From: Sulfurovum xiamenensis
GTDB lineage: Bacteria; Campylobacterota; Campylobacteria; Campylobacterales; Sulfurovaceae
Direction of reading: 5' to 3'
Assembly (NCBI RefSeq): GCF_030347995.1
Contig: NZ_JAQIBC010000007.1
Location: 3,090-67,089 of the forward strand
DNA: 64,000 bases
The notes under the pieces were generated by a model. The model saw only the letters and a list, made by a program, of their open reading frames with translations. It was not told the origin of the DNA and ran no database searches. This document shows, in pieces, positions 45,365 through 54,211 of this stretch. A program made the position numbers and the translations under genes. Within the stretch, counting starts at the first letter, position 1, and every line of letters begins with the position of its first letter.

Positions 45365-46351
45365 TTGAGATCTGTTACACTCTTATTATTTACCATACTT
45401 TTACCCTATTTCCTGAGTGCAAATGATGACCGTCCACCTGTTCCATATAATTTTCTAGCCAAAAAAGAGGTCAAAACCTTCATCGACAGGATGGTCAAAA
45501 AACATCATTTCACACGCAGCTCTATGATCTCTGTACTCAAAAGTGCAAAACTTGACCGTGACACACTGGCACGATATACAGGAAAATACAAAGTAGGCAG
45601 CACAAATGGCCCTTGGGAACGGTACAAGGCGCATGTACTGGATCCTGTCACTCTGGACAAAGCCAAAGCCTTTAAAAAAAGATACTATAAAACACTACTA
45701 AAAGCAAGTCAAGAGTATCAAGTTGACATGGAGTACATTGTGGGCTTTATCGGAGTGGAAAGCAAATTTGGAGAATATAGCGGAGACTACAATGTATTAG
45801 ATGCTTTAACCACCCTTGCCTTTCATAAAAACCGTATGAAGAAATTTTTCAAGTCCGAGTTGGAACATCTCTTTTTAATGGCCAGAGAACAGAACTATGA
45901 TATCACGACACTGCAGGGTTCTTTTGCCGGAGCTATGGGCATGGTACAACAAATGCCTTCGGTCTTCAGAAAGTTTGGTATGGACTATAACCGTGACGGG
46001 GAAAAGGACCCGTGGGACCTAGAGGATGCCATTGGGATCATTGCAAAATTTATGAAGAAGAACGGTTGGGAAAAAGGAGCCCAGGTCGCAGTGCCGACAA
46101 AATTTAAAGGGAAACGCTATACAGCACTCAAAACAAGTCACAGACGAACCCTGCCATTAAAGACGATACTAAAGCATGGTATCACGCCTTTAAAGCACTT
46201 TAAGGAGCCTAAAGCCTATCTGCTGAAAAACCGTAACCTTACGCATGATGACATCTGGCTGGGTGCCAAAAACTTCCGTGTACTGACACGTTACAATAAT
46301 TCAACAAGCTATGGTATGACCATACATCTTATTGCCCAGGCGGTCAAGTAA
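45365..46351 (+). CDS. mltB: Lytic murein transglycosylase B
   Basis: A 328-residue periplasmic transglycosylase (SLT 2 / MltB family). A signal peptide (to about residue 19) precedes the domain, with the catalytic Glu in FIGVESKFG (about 126), FHKNRMKKFF, GSFAGAMGMVQQMPSVF and the EF-hand-like Ca2+ site DYNRDGEKDPWD. The start is a TTG with AAGG upstream. It is the third transglycosylase-type gene in the window, after rlpA and the MltD-like enzyme. It is convergent with the GGDEF-EAL gene, overlapping it by eight bases. Confidence 0.92.
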   Translation: MRSVTLLLFTILLPYFLSANDDRPPVPYNFLAKKEVKTFIDRMVKKHHFTRSSMISVLKSAKLDRDTLARYTGKYKVGSTNGPWERYKAHVLDPVTLDKAKAFKKRYYKTLLKASQEYQVDMEYIVGFIGVESKFGEYSGDYNVLDALTTLAFHKNRMKKFFKSELEHLFLMAREQNYDITTLQGSFAGAMGMVQQMPSVFRKFGMDYNRDGEKDPWDLEDAIGIIAKFMKKNGWEKGAQVAVPTKFKGKRYTALKTSHRRTLPLKTILKHGITPLKHFKEPKAYLLKNRNLTHDDIWLGAKNFRVLTRYNNSTSYGMTIHLIAQAVK

Positions 46352-48197
46352 AAATATATTTCTCCTCGAACGCCTTTTTAGAGAGTGCCTCCTCGAAATA
46401 AAATCCTTGAAACACATCACATTCTATCTTGGTCAGGAATATAAGCTGTTGAAATGTTTCCACTCCCTCCGCCACAATGTTTAGATCCAAATTCTTAGCT
46501 ATAGAGATGATCGTACTGATCATCTTCTTATCATCTTTACTATCATCTAGGCGTGCTACGAATGTTCTATCTATTTTTACTTCGTCTATCGGCAACACTT
46601 TTAAATAATTGAGTGAAGAATACCCTGTACCAAAGTCATCAATGGAAAATGAAATACCTATATTTTTTAATCTATTCATCATACTGACCACTTTTTTCAT
46701 ATCTTCTGAAAAAACATGCTCTGTGATCTCAAACACAATTTTTTGTTCACTCTCTTTTTTAGGAAAATAGATTTTGATCAAACGTTCCACTTCATTGACA
46801 AATGTCTCACATAAGAGCTGTCTCATACTGACATTCACTGAAATAGATTCTAATTTCTTACCTTTAGCGTTCCATCTATTGATACTTTCAAATGTCTCTT
46901 TTAGCACATAGCTTCCGACTTCTAAGATCAATCCTGTGTTTTCTATGATGGGGATGAACTCTTCAGGCTCCACTTCGCCCAACTGATCATCATTCCATCT
47001 GATAAGGGACTCACAGCCTATCACTTGTTCATCTTTATCAAACTGCGGTTGGTAGAAGACCTCTATGATATTTTCTTTCAATGCATAATGGAGTTTCTGC
47101 TCTATAAGAAGGTGTCTTTCAACCCTCTGTGCAAGGTCTTGATTAAAGATGATCACACCATCTCGCCCTTGAACCTTTGCTTCATACATCGCTATATCTG
47201 CTTCTCTAATAAAATTTTTACTATAGAGGAATGATGGATCGATTTGATGTACACCAATGCTTGCACTGATATGAAGATGATGACCATCAATACTATAAGG
47301 CTTGCGAATGACATAGAGCAATCCCTCCGAAAAACTATATGCAGGATCCATTTTAGACACGTCTTCATTTAACTCTTTACTTATAAGGATAAACTCATCA
47401 CCTCCTAAACGCGCCACGATATGTGTATCTTCTGCATACTCTTTAAGACGCTCGGAAACCTCTATCAATAACTTATCCCCGATCTCATGCCCCAAAGAAT
47501 CATTAATGGTTTTAAAATGATCCAGATCTATCAGAAACAAACATGCGGTTTTATGATTCACAGCCAATCTTTCATGCAAAGATTCCATATACTCCATAAA
47601 ATAGCGTCTGTTATAAAGCCCCGTCAAGATGTCATGTTGGGCTTGGGAATAATTCTTCTGTAACAATCTGTTAGTATTAAAAGATGCATATAATAACACA
47701 AATAAAAATATCAGAGAAAAGATCGACAACACATACCCATACCATGCATCAACAAATGCAAAATAGACGATCAGTGGTAACATCAGAGTAACTAAAATAG
47801 GAACAAACAGTTTTTTATCAGAGACAAGCAGTGTCGATGCTACAACAGCCGCACCCAGCTGTGTAAAAATTGCTATATAATGTATATGGTATTGATCATA
47901 TCCGACATACATCACAAATATCAATGACCAGGCAGAAAAAATGATATACATGAACCATGTAAGTTTTCCATACCATTTTTTTAAATGATTTTCATCCATT
48001 CTATAGGTAGCAAATTCTTTATATAACGTCCATCCATAGTATGAAATGCATAACAATATACCATACCATACCAATGCGGGCATCAAAATATGAAAGTTCC
48101 AACCAACAATGACATAAACAAGTCCAGGTAAAAGGGAGAGCCCAGACATTAGAAGAATTTGTTTTTGCAGAAATGTATAATATTTTTGATGCTTCAT
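46344..48197 (-). CDS. Membrane-bound GGDEF-EAL protein (c-di-GMP metabolism)
   Basis: A 617-residue protein with an N-terminal membrane domain of six or so spans (about 1-175), then a GGDEF diguanylate cyclase domain (ARLGGDEFILIS, about 262-268) and an EAL phosphodiesterase domain. The EAL signature reads ESLIRW (about 395) rather than EALLRW, but the catalytic Glu is kept and the downstream SIDDFGTGYSS, DEVKIDRTFV and NIVAEGVE residues are intact. Both domains could be active, so net synthesis or breakdown cannot be told. An I-site RxxD was not evident. It begins 27 bases after hspR; I take the ATG at 48197. Confidence 0.9.
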   Translation of the reverse strand: MKHQKYYTFLQKQILLMSGLSLLPGLVYVIVGWNFHILMPALVWYGILLCISYYGWTLYKEFATYRMDENHLKKWYGKLTWFMYIIFSAWSLIFVMYVGYDQYHIHYIAIFTQLGAAVVASTLLVSDKKLFVPILVTLMLPLIVYFAFVDAWYGYVLSIFSLIFLFVLLYASFNTNRLLQKNYSQAQHDILTGLYNRRYFMEYMESLHERLAVNHKTACLFLIDLDHFKTINDSLGHEIGDKLLIEVSERLKEYAEDTHIVARLGGDEFILISKELNEDVSKMDPAYSFSEGLLYVIRKPYSIDGHHLHISASIGVHQIDPSFLYSKNFIREADIAMYEAKVQGRDGVIIFNQDLAQRVERHLLIEQKLHYALKENIIEVFYQPQFDKDEQVIGCESLIRWNDDQLGEVEPEEFIPIIENTGLILEVGSYVLKETFESINRWNAKGKKLESISVNVSMRQLLCETFVNEVERLIKIYFPKKESEQKIVFEITEHVFSEDMKKVVSMMNRLKNIGISFSIDDFGTGYSSLNYLKVLPIDEVKIDRTFVARLDDSKDDKKMISTIISIAKNLDLNIVAEGVETFQQLIFLTKIECDVFQGFYFEEALSKKAFEEKYIFT

Positions 48198-48223
48198 ACA
48201 TCTATTATACAATAATTTTGATC

Positions 48224-48595
48224 TTAATCCTCGAAGATAATAATATCATAGGAGCTTTTTGTCACCAAGGCCTTACTTGAATGGACAGAGCCATGACGAT
48301 TTACTTTGCTTAGTTCTTCACGCAATTGGTCTATCTCTTTTTGCATTTCATCGATCTGTTCTTTAAGCTGCAGCACGATGTCAACTCCTGCAAGGTTCAC
48401 ACCCATTTGACGCGTTAAGCGTAAAATGAGTTTCATACGTTCAATGTCACGTTGTGAATAAAGACGCATACGTCCCTGAGTACGTGAAGGTTCAACCAAG
48501 CCTTCACGTTCATACTGTCTCAATGTCTGGGGGTGTATGTCTAGCATGCTAGCCACTACAGAGATTAGGTATACGGGTTCATCATAACTGTGCAT
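48224..48595 (-). CDS. hspR: HspR, MerR-family heat-shock repressor
   Basis: A 123-residue DNA-binding protein. The MerR-type winged helix (about 8-75) has VYLISVVASMLDIHPQTLRQYEREGLVEPSR, split here at the recognition helix, and RTQGRMRLYSQRDIERM. A dimerisation coiled coil (about 85-108) and a short tail follow. HspR represses the chaperone operons from HAIR sites, and its gene follows cbpA as in Helicobacter pylori. A HAIR-like repeat is present before cbpA (see separate entry), so autoregulation is likely. Confidence 0.9.
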   Translation of the reverse strand: MHSYDEPVYLISVVASMLDIHPQTLRQYEREGLVEPSRTQGRMRLYSQRDIERMKLILRLTRQMGVNLAGVDIVLQLKEQIDEMQKEIDQLREELSKVNRHGSVHSSKALVTKSSYDIIIFED

Positions 48596-48605
48596 TGAAT
48601 ATCCT

Positions 48606-49463
48606 TTAGAGTTTTTCTTCGATCATCGCTTTAAGTTCGTCATCCAACGTATCTACATCAGGTAAAACCACATTGGCTACAAGGTACAAGTCACCTTTCA
48701 ATGCTGTTTTTCTGTCAGCGACACCTTTACCTTTTAGTCTAAATTTCTGACCATTCTTCGTATTTTTAGGTACTTTGAGTGACACCTCTTTTTCTGGTGT
48801 ATCTATAGCGATCTTACCTCCAAAGAGTGCATCTTTCAGAGGCACATCAAATGTTTTATAGAGGTTGTCACCTTTTCTTTCATATTCATTGGAAGCGGCG
48901 ACTTCCACTTGTATAAGAAGGTCTCCTACATGTCCCTGGTACTGTTTACCTTTACCGCGCACACGCATGGTTTCACCACTTTTGATCCCTGCCGGGATCT
49001 TGATGTCAAAATTCTGTCCATTGGCAGAAACATTATGTTTACCACCATTGATCGCTACCATGAACGGTACGGTGATACGTGCCTGAAGGTCCAGGTCAGG
49101 CGCACCAAAACCGCCAAAACCGCCTTGTGCACCACCAAAACCGCCACTGAAACCGCCAGCGCCTCCACCGAACATTTGTCTGAGTATCTCATCGAGGTCA
49201 ACACCTCCACCTTGTCTCTGTGCGAAATCATGGAAATTCTGGCCGCCGAACATTTGATCACCAAATTGATCATATTGTGCTTTCTTCTCAGGGTCAGAGA
49301 GGACTTCATAGGCTGCATTGATCTCTTTGAACTTATCTACAGCACTCTCATCTTTGTTAATGTCAGGGTGGTATTTTCTTGCGAGTTTTCTATAAGATTT
49401 TTTAATTTCATCGGCAGAAGCATTTTCACTTACACCGAGTGTTTCATATAAACTTTTTGACAT
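48606..49463 (-). CDS. cbpA: CbpA/DnaJ-type co-chaperone
   Basis: A 285-residue J-domain protein. The J domain (about 1-70) has the HPD in [11 protein letters not shown] Gly/Phe-rich region (about 95-120) follows, then two C-terminal beta domains (CTDs) with [18 protein letters not shown] and [17 protein letters not shown]. The zinc-finger domain of DnaJ is missing, so it is CbpA-like. It stimulates DnaK and may bind DNA. It heads the cbpA-hspR(-GGDEF/EAL) gene run. Confidence 0.92.
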   Translation of the reverse strand: MSKSLYETLGVSENASADEIKKSYRKLARKYHPDINKDESAVDKFKEINAAYEVLSDPEKKAQYDQFGDQMFGGQNFHDFAQRQGGGVDLDEILRQMFGGGAGGFSGGFGGAQGGFGGFGAPDLDLQARITVPFMVAINGGKHNVSANGQNFDIKIPAGIKSGETMRVRGKGKQYQGHVGDLLIQVEVAASNEYERKGDNLYKTFDVPLKDALFGGKIAIDTPEKEVSLKVPKNTKNGQKFRLKGKGVADRKTALKGDLYLVANVVLPDVDTLDDELKAMIEEKL

Positions 49464-49499
49464 AGTATTCCTAAAATAATGGTTTTTTTATTTTAAAAA

Positions 49500-49529
49500 A
49501 TTATATCAAAAAAGTTTAGTCAATGTCAA
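49500..49529 (-). promoter_or_regulatory. Sigma70-type promoter of cbpA-hspR
   Basis: On the minus strand TTGACA (49524-49529) is followed after 18 bases by TATAAT (49500-49505), giving a start of transcription about 30 bases before the cbpA ATG at 49463. Both boxes match consensus exactly. The -35 box lies within the HAIR-like repeat. Confidence 0.6.
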
Positions 49530-49534
49530 TCAAG
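49514..49534. promoter_or_regulatory. HAIR-like operator (HspR binding site)
   Basis: Reading the minus strand, CTTGATT-GACATTG-ACTAAAC matches the HspR-associated inverted repeat CTTGAGT-N7-ACTCAAG in six of seven positions in the left arm and five of seven in the right arm, with the correct seven-base spacer. It covers the -35 box of the cbpA promoter, where HspR binding would block polymerase. HspR is encoded directly downstream. Confidence 0.6.
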
Positions 49535-49545
49535 TTAAAGAGGAT

Positions 49546-49941
49546 TTATGGTTGATACGGTACTGTTTTATACCCTTCAAGTATCATCTTCATAATGCCA
49601 CCTTTCAAATTAGTGACCTTGTAGCCCATCCTGTCTGATAAAAATTCCGAAACGATACCCGTACGGCTACCCACTCTACATATGAGTGCAAAGGGCTCAT
49701 CTTTTTTAACAACCCTGTCTAACTGTTCCAAAAAATTCGGAACATTGAAATTCCCTTGTTCATCAAAAAACATGATCGTATAGGAACCTTTTACGATCCC
49801 TGTCTCCTTCCATTCTGCTGGGGTACGAATATCGATGATCTTGATATTTTTTTCAGTAAATTCAGGCGTCGCCCACACTTGATACAACTCTGCCATCAAT
49901 GATACTGTCATAAGACATAAACCTATCACAATTTTCTTCAT
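49546..49941 (-). CDS. Secreted rhodanese-like domain protein
   Basis: A 131-residue protein with a signal peptide (IVIGLCLMTVSLMA) and one rhodanese domain. The active-site loop is ICRVGSRTG, with the cysteine at about residue 89. IKIIDIRTPAEWKETG is the typical first strand. Periplasmic sulfurtransferases of this kind are common in sulfur-oxidising relatives, where they may bind persulfide sulfur; the exact donor is unknown. It starts at an ATG just downstream of a RBS-like AAGGAATAG and ends before the cbpA promoter. Confidence 0.85.
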   Translation of the reverse strand: MKKIVIGLCLMTVSLMAELYQVWATPEFTEKNIKIIDIRTPAEWKETGIVKGSYTIMFFDEQGNFNVPNFLEQLDRVVKKDEPFALICRVGSRTGIVSEFLSDRMGYKVTNLKGGIMKMILEGYKTVPYQP

Positions 49942-50043
49942 CTCTATTCCTTATATGAATAATAATACGAGTTATACTATAAATAGTATAACAAAACTAC
50001 GTAAAATAATCGTGGATTTCACACCCTTAGAGTACAATACAGT

Positions 50044-50829
50044 ATGAATCTTACACCAGTGAACGACATAAACTTACCAGAACTCAGCATTTATCATCAG
50101 CTCAGAGACAATGCTTTTACCTCTGACAACAGTTTTATAGCAGACAGCCCCAAAGTAGTGAACCTGCTTCTCAAAACAGATATCACAGTTAAAAGTATTC
50201 TGGCAACACAAGAGTATTATGATACCTATGCACATCTCATCAAAGAAAAAAACATTCCTCAACTCTTTGTTGCAAGTAAAGCCCTTATGCAAAATATCGT
50301 AGGACACAAGATACACCATAATGTCATGATGCATGGCACACGCCCGGAACAAACACCACTGTGTGACCTTGATGATCAGATCATTATGTTAGATGAGATC
50401 AGTTCTACACAAAACATAGGCTCCATCGCACGCTCTGCTGCGGCTATAGGGATAAACTCATACTTACTGCCTTCACAGGGACCACACCCCTACTCCAGAC
50501 GGGCACTTAGAGTCTCCATGGGACATGTAAGTATGCTCAAAACACATCTCTATGATGATATAAAAAAAACTATCCTAACCCTCAAAGAAAATGGATACCG
50601 TATCTATGCAGCAGAAGTCACTGCTGACTCTATACCTCTCTCCTCTGTCAAAGTCGTAGACAAATGGGTACTGCTCATGGGGCATGAAGGTTTAGGCTTG
50701 TCAGATGAAATATTGCATCTCTGTGATGAAGTAGTCACCATAGAGATGACAGAAGGGGTGAAGAGTTTTAATGTAGGGGTTGCAGCTTCCATCATGATGT
50801 ATCAGTTTAAACACAATATTAAAAAATAA
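50044..50829 (+). CDS. TrmH/SpoU family RNA methyltransferase (second copy)
   Basis: A 261-residue SPOUT 2'-O-methyltransferase. The catalytic domain motifs are ISSTQNIGSIARSAAAIG (motif 1), LLMGHEGLGLSDEI (motif 2) and IEMTEGVKSFNVGVAASIMMYQF (motif 3). The N-terminal domain is longer and unlike that of the copy at 1.6 kb, so the target site on RNA probably differs; TrmH or RlmB-type rRNA/tRNA activity is all that can be said. It is followed by the wza promoter. Confidence 0.88.
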   Translation: MNLTPVNDINLPELSIYHQLRDNAFTSDNSFIADSPKVVNLLLKTDITVKSILATQEYYDTYAHLIKEKNIPQLFVASKALMQNIVGHKIHHNVMMHGTRPEQTPLCDLDDQIIMLDEISSTQNIGSIARSAAAIGINSYLLPSQGPHPYSRRALRVSMGHVSMLKTHLYDDIKKTILTLKENGYRIYAAEVTADSIPLSSVKVVDKWVLLMGHEGLGLSDEILHLCDEVVTIEMTEGVKSFNVGVAASIMMYQFKHNIKK

Positions 50830-50857
50830 TAATTCTAAATAAACTTAGAAAATACTG

Positions 50858-50886
50858 TTGCTTGTTAATTATATTTGTGATATACT
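50858..50886 (+). promoter_or_regulatory. Sigma70-type promoter of the wza-wzc operon
   Basis: TTGCTT (50858-50863) and TATACT (50881-50886) are separated by exactly 17 bases. The start of transcription would be about 50893, leaving a 25-base leader before the wza ATG with the ribosome site AGGGAGA. No hairpin or extra operator is evident. Confidence 0.6.
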
Positions 50887-50917
50887 CAAAACATATTAAT
50901 TTATCAGGGAGAATATC

Positions 50918-51673
50918 ATGAAACGTGTAGCGATGTTTATAATAGCGGCTCTTGCAATGGCAGGGTGTACAACTAAAGAGGACTTTGTTTTATTCCATGA
51001 TACAAATATAAGTCAACCGAATGCGGGGAAACAGGTGATTGACTTAACCAGTGTTGCCAAATATGAATATAAGATCCAACCACATGATAGAATATCTATT
51101 ACGATGTATAATCATCCTGAACTTGGTACAACAAGTACTGCAAGCCAAAGAGAAGATACAAGAGGTGTATTAGTTGATGCAAATGGATATGTTAGACTAC
51201 CACTTGTGAAAAATGTACATGTTGCCGGACTTTCTCAAAGAGCGGCACAACAAAAGATAGAGAAAGCATATTCTGCCTTTCTTGAAGATGCGGAACTCTA
51301 TTTGGAAGTGCTAAACAAGAGAGCGTACATTCTAGGTGAAGTAAAAAAACCTGGTGAAGTAAGACTCTTTAACGAGAAAGCTACACTTTTACAATTGTTG
51401 GCTCAAGCAGGTGATCTGACAGATTCTGCGAACAGACATGCCATCGTTGTTTTAAAAAACAGATACAATAAAGTCTATACTGAGACTGTTGACCTAACAG
51501 GTCCAAACTCGATCAAATTAGCCAACCTAATGATCTATCCTAACGACATAGTTTATGTAGCTCCAAATGATATAAAATCTATCAATGTTGGAATCAGTGA
51601 AACTAATCCGGGACTACAACTCATAGGAAATATTATACAACCAGCAGTTCAGGTTAAATACTTAGGTGATTAA
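50918..51673 (+). CDS. wza: Polysaccharide export lipoprotein, Wza family
   Basis: A 251-residue outer-membrane lipoprotein (lipobox MAGC, Cys about 18) for polysaccharide export. The Poly_export domain (about 45-135) has YKIQPHDRISITMYNHPEL and VDANGYVRLPLVKNVHVAGLS, and an SLBB domain (about 140-215) has AYILGEVKKPGEVRL. It is shorter than E. coli Wza (379), with only one SLBB and no long C-terminal helix region, but the final segment could still form an amphipathic helix. It is 26 bases upstream of wzc in one operon. Confidence 0.9.
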   Translation: MKRVAMFIIAALAMAGCTTKEDFVLFHDTNISQPNAGKQVIDLTSVAKYEYKIQPHDRISITMYNHPELGTTSTASQREDTRGVLVDANGYVRLPLVKNVHVAGLSQRAAQQKIEKAYSAFLEDAELYLEVLNKRAYILGEVKKPGEVRLFNEKATLLQLLAQAGDLTDSANRHAIVVLKNRYNKVYTETVDLTGPNSIKLANLMIYPNDIVYVAPNDIKSINVGISETNPGLQLIGNIIQPAVQVKYLGD

Positions 51674-51699
51674 TGAAAGAGATGTAGAGAAATAAGACG

Positions 51700-54111
51700 A
51701 TGTTAAAAAGCAATGATCGTACATTGAATAATGATGAAATTGAGGTCAAAGAACTTATTCAGACGGTCTTGCAATACAAATGGTCGATTTTATTCATTAC
51801 GTTCATTGCATTAATAATAGCGTCTTTTTTTCTGTATTTTAAAACAGACATTTACAGTTCCTCTGCTACGATTGAAGTCAAATCTGTTGATGGTGGAAAA
51901 ACAGGAGGTATGACCCAAGCTGACTTTTTAGAAGGAGCATTCTCTGGGTTTGGAAGTTCGAATGTAGATAAAGATATAGAAATCTTAAAAACTTTTCATG
52001 TTAATAATCTAGTACTTAATAAAATAAATTTTCATACACGCTATTACATAGATAGTGGATTTAAACAAGTTGAACTCTATAATAATTCACCAGTCACAAT
52101 TAAAGATGTTACTGTATTAAATAGAAAGATCACAGGTAGAAAAATTAAACTTATTCCTGTAGAAGATGGTTTCCATCTTCAAGTGGACAATACAGTTATA
52201 AGCAAAATATCGCATGTACTGTTTGGTAAAGAATTGATAGAATTTGATGATACACAAATCTATCATTATGGCGAACCTCTTAAAAATTCCTATCTTGAAT
52301 TAACCGTTGAAACAAAGAGTACAATAACAGAACCAGTTTATTTTATCTTATTTACAAATAACAGACGAATATTTGAAAACTTAAAAGGTAATCTCGAGAT
52401 TACACAAGTCACCTTAGATGCACCACTTATCAATATTACCTATAAAGATAACATCCCCCAAAGAGCAGATGCTTTTGTTAATGAAATTGCTGAAAGTTTC
52501 ATACTCCAAAGTGTAGCTGAGAAGACTAAAGGTAATGACAGAATCATAAACTTTATCGATCAACAACTCAAAGAGATAAAAAGAAAACTAGATGATTCTG
52601 AAAAAAAATTAGAAAACTACAGAATAGAGAATAAAGCTATTGATCCAAAATTACAGGGGGCAACATATATTGAGGAATTAAGTAAAATTGATATTGAACT
52701 CTCACAGAATGAACTCAAAGAGATGTTAATGAAAAACCTTCTTGCCTTTATAGACAAGGGGGAAAATCTTGATGCAATGGCACCATTGTTAATAGAATTG
52801 AATGATCCTTCTACACTGGCCCTTATCACCAAGCTGCAAGAAGCTCAGATTCAAGAAGAAGGATTACAGGCAGAGTACTCCTCTAAACATCCCGGTTTGA
52901 TTGCCGTACGAAAGCAAATCCGATATATTATAAAGAAACTTATATTAAATGTTCAAAATTTAAAGTCAAGTTTGATACATAGGAATGCAAATCTTGTAAA
53001 ATTAAAAAAATCCTATGATAAAAACATTGAATCACTCCCCACACAAGAGAGAATTCTCATTAATCTACAAAGAAACTACGAAGTAAATGCAGAAACCTAT
53101 AAATTTCTTCTTAGAAAAAAATCTGAAAATGAAATGATCAAAGTAGCAATCCTTTCAGATTATAGAGTCATTGACAATGCATATCACAGCCCTATACCTA
53201 TTGGTTTGAAACCTTCTATGATACTTATTATTTCTCTTATGCTTGGTCTTATTTTAGGTATTGTACAAGCTCTGGTACGTCACTTCATGAATGATAAAAT
53301 ACAAAACAAACAAGATATCGAAGATCTAACTACATTGCCAATCTATGGTATCCTTCCTGCATTAAAGCAAAATGTAATTAAACTTGAAGTCTTTAAAGAT
53401 CCCAAATCACCTTTTTCAGAGAGTTATAGAAGTTTACGAACAAACTTACAATTTACACAAAAAGTAAACCAAGCAAATGTTATATTAGTCACTTCAACTG
53501 TTGCAGGTGAAGGGAAAAGTACTACTGTAGCGAATTTAGGTGCTGTTTTTCAAATGGCAAATTATAAATCCATAGTCATCAATCTAGATTTGAGAAAACC
53601 TACGCTTCATCATTATTTTAATGCATCTAATAGTGTTGGAATAAGTACTTATTTAAGTGGAAAACATAAGGTTGGAGATATTATTCAGTCAACAGAATAT
53701 CAAGACCTGGATATTATTGCTTCTGGGCCTATTCCACCAAACCCCTCAGAACTTATTCTATCAGATAAATTGGATGAATTGATAGATACATTAAAAGAAG
53801 TTTATGACTATATCTTTATAGACAGTGCTCCACTGGGTCTGGTAACAGATACGATGCATCTTATGCAATATGCTGATCTAAATCTCATTGTTTTTCGTGA
53901 GAATTATGCCAAGAAATCATTTGTTACAGACTTAAACAGTTTAGTCGAGAAACATGATCTTAAACATATAGGTTTAGTGATCAATTCTGTAGATGCATCC
54001 TCAAGTTCATATGGATATGGTTACGGCTATGGTTACGGCTATGGTACAAGTGATAAAAACCAGAAAAAAAATAAAATTATGGAGTTTGTTAGAAGAAAAT
54101 TGAAATTGTAG
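51700..54111 (+). CDS. wzc: Wzc-like polysaccharide co-polymerase and tyrosine autokinase
   Basis: An 803-residue inner-membrane protein controlling chain length and export of polysaccharide. The N-terminal Wzz domain starts with a membrane segment (about 29-49); a large coiled-coil periplasmic part follows; the second membrane segment is near 504-525. The C-terminal kinase has Walker A VAGEGKSTT (about 602), Walker A' INLDLRKPT and Walker B YIFIDSAPLG. A tyrosine-rich tail (SYGYGYGYGYGYG, about 767-780) provides autophosphorylation sites and is encoded by a near-perfect DNA repeat. The next gene begins 100 bases later. Confidence 0.93.
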   Translation: MLKSNDRTLNNDEIEVKELIQTVLQYKWSILFITFIALIIASFFLYFKTDIYSSSATIEVKSVDGGKTGGMTQADFLEGAFSGFGSSNVDKDIEILKTFHVNNLVLNKINFHTRYYIDSGFKQVELYNNSPVTIKDVTVLNRKITGRKIKLIPVEDGFHLQVDNTVISKISHVLFGKELIEFDDTQIYHYGEPLKNSYLELTVETKSTITEPVYFILFTNNRRIFENLKGNLEITQVTLDAPLINITYKDNIPQRADAFVNEIAESFILQSVAEKTKGNDRIINFIDQQLKEIKRKLDDSEKKLENYRIENKAIDPKLQGATYIEELSKIDIELSQNELKEMLMKNLLAFIDKGENLDAMAPLLIELNDPSTLALITKLQEAQIQEEGLQAEYSSKHPGLIAVRKQIRYIIKKLILNVQNLKSSLIHRNANLVKLKKSYDKNIESLPTQERILINLQRNYEVNAETYKFLLRKKSENEMIKVAILSDYRVIDNAYHSPIPIGLKPSMILIISLMLGLILGIVQALVRHFMNDKIQNKQDIEDLTTLPIYGILPALKQNVIKLEVFKDPKSPFSESYRSLRTNLQFTQKVNQANVILVTSTVAGEGKSTTVANLGAVFQMANYKSIVINLDLRKPTLHHYFNASNSVGISTYLSGKHKVGDIIQSTEYQDLDIIASGPIPPNPSELILSDKLDELIDTLKEVYDYIFIDSAPLGLVTDTMHLMQYADLNLIVFRENYAKKSFVTDLNSLVEKHDLKHIGLVINSVDASSSSYGYGYGYGYGYGTSDKNQKKNKIMEFVRRKLKL

Positions 54112-54211
54112 CCCTAAAATTTTAAATTCTGAATTTAAATTACGCTATGTCTTACTTATGCAGGTTATGAAAAATACAGAGTGTATCCCTCTATTTATAA
54201 GGAAATTATGA

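Noticed and set aside
48203-48208. TATAAT just before the GGDEF-EAL start codon, suggesting a leaderless transcript
   Set aside because: The box is only six bases from the start and there is no -35 box at a suitable distance; the gene also lies 27 bases after hspR, so read-through is simpler.
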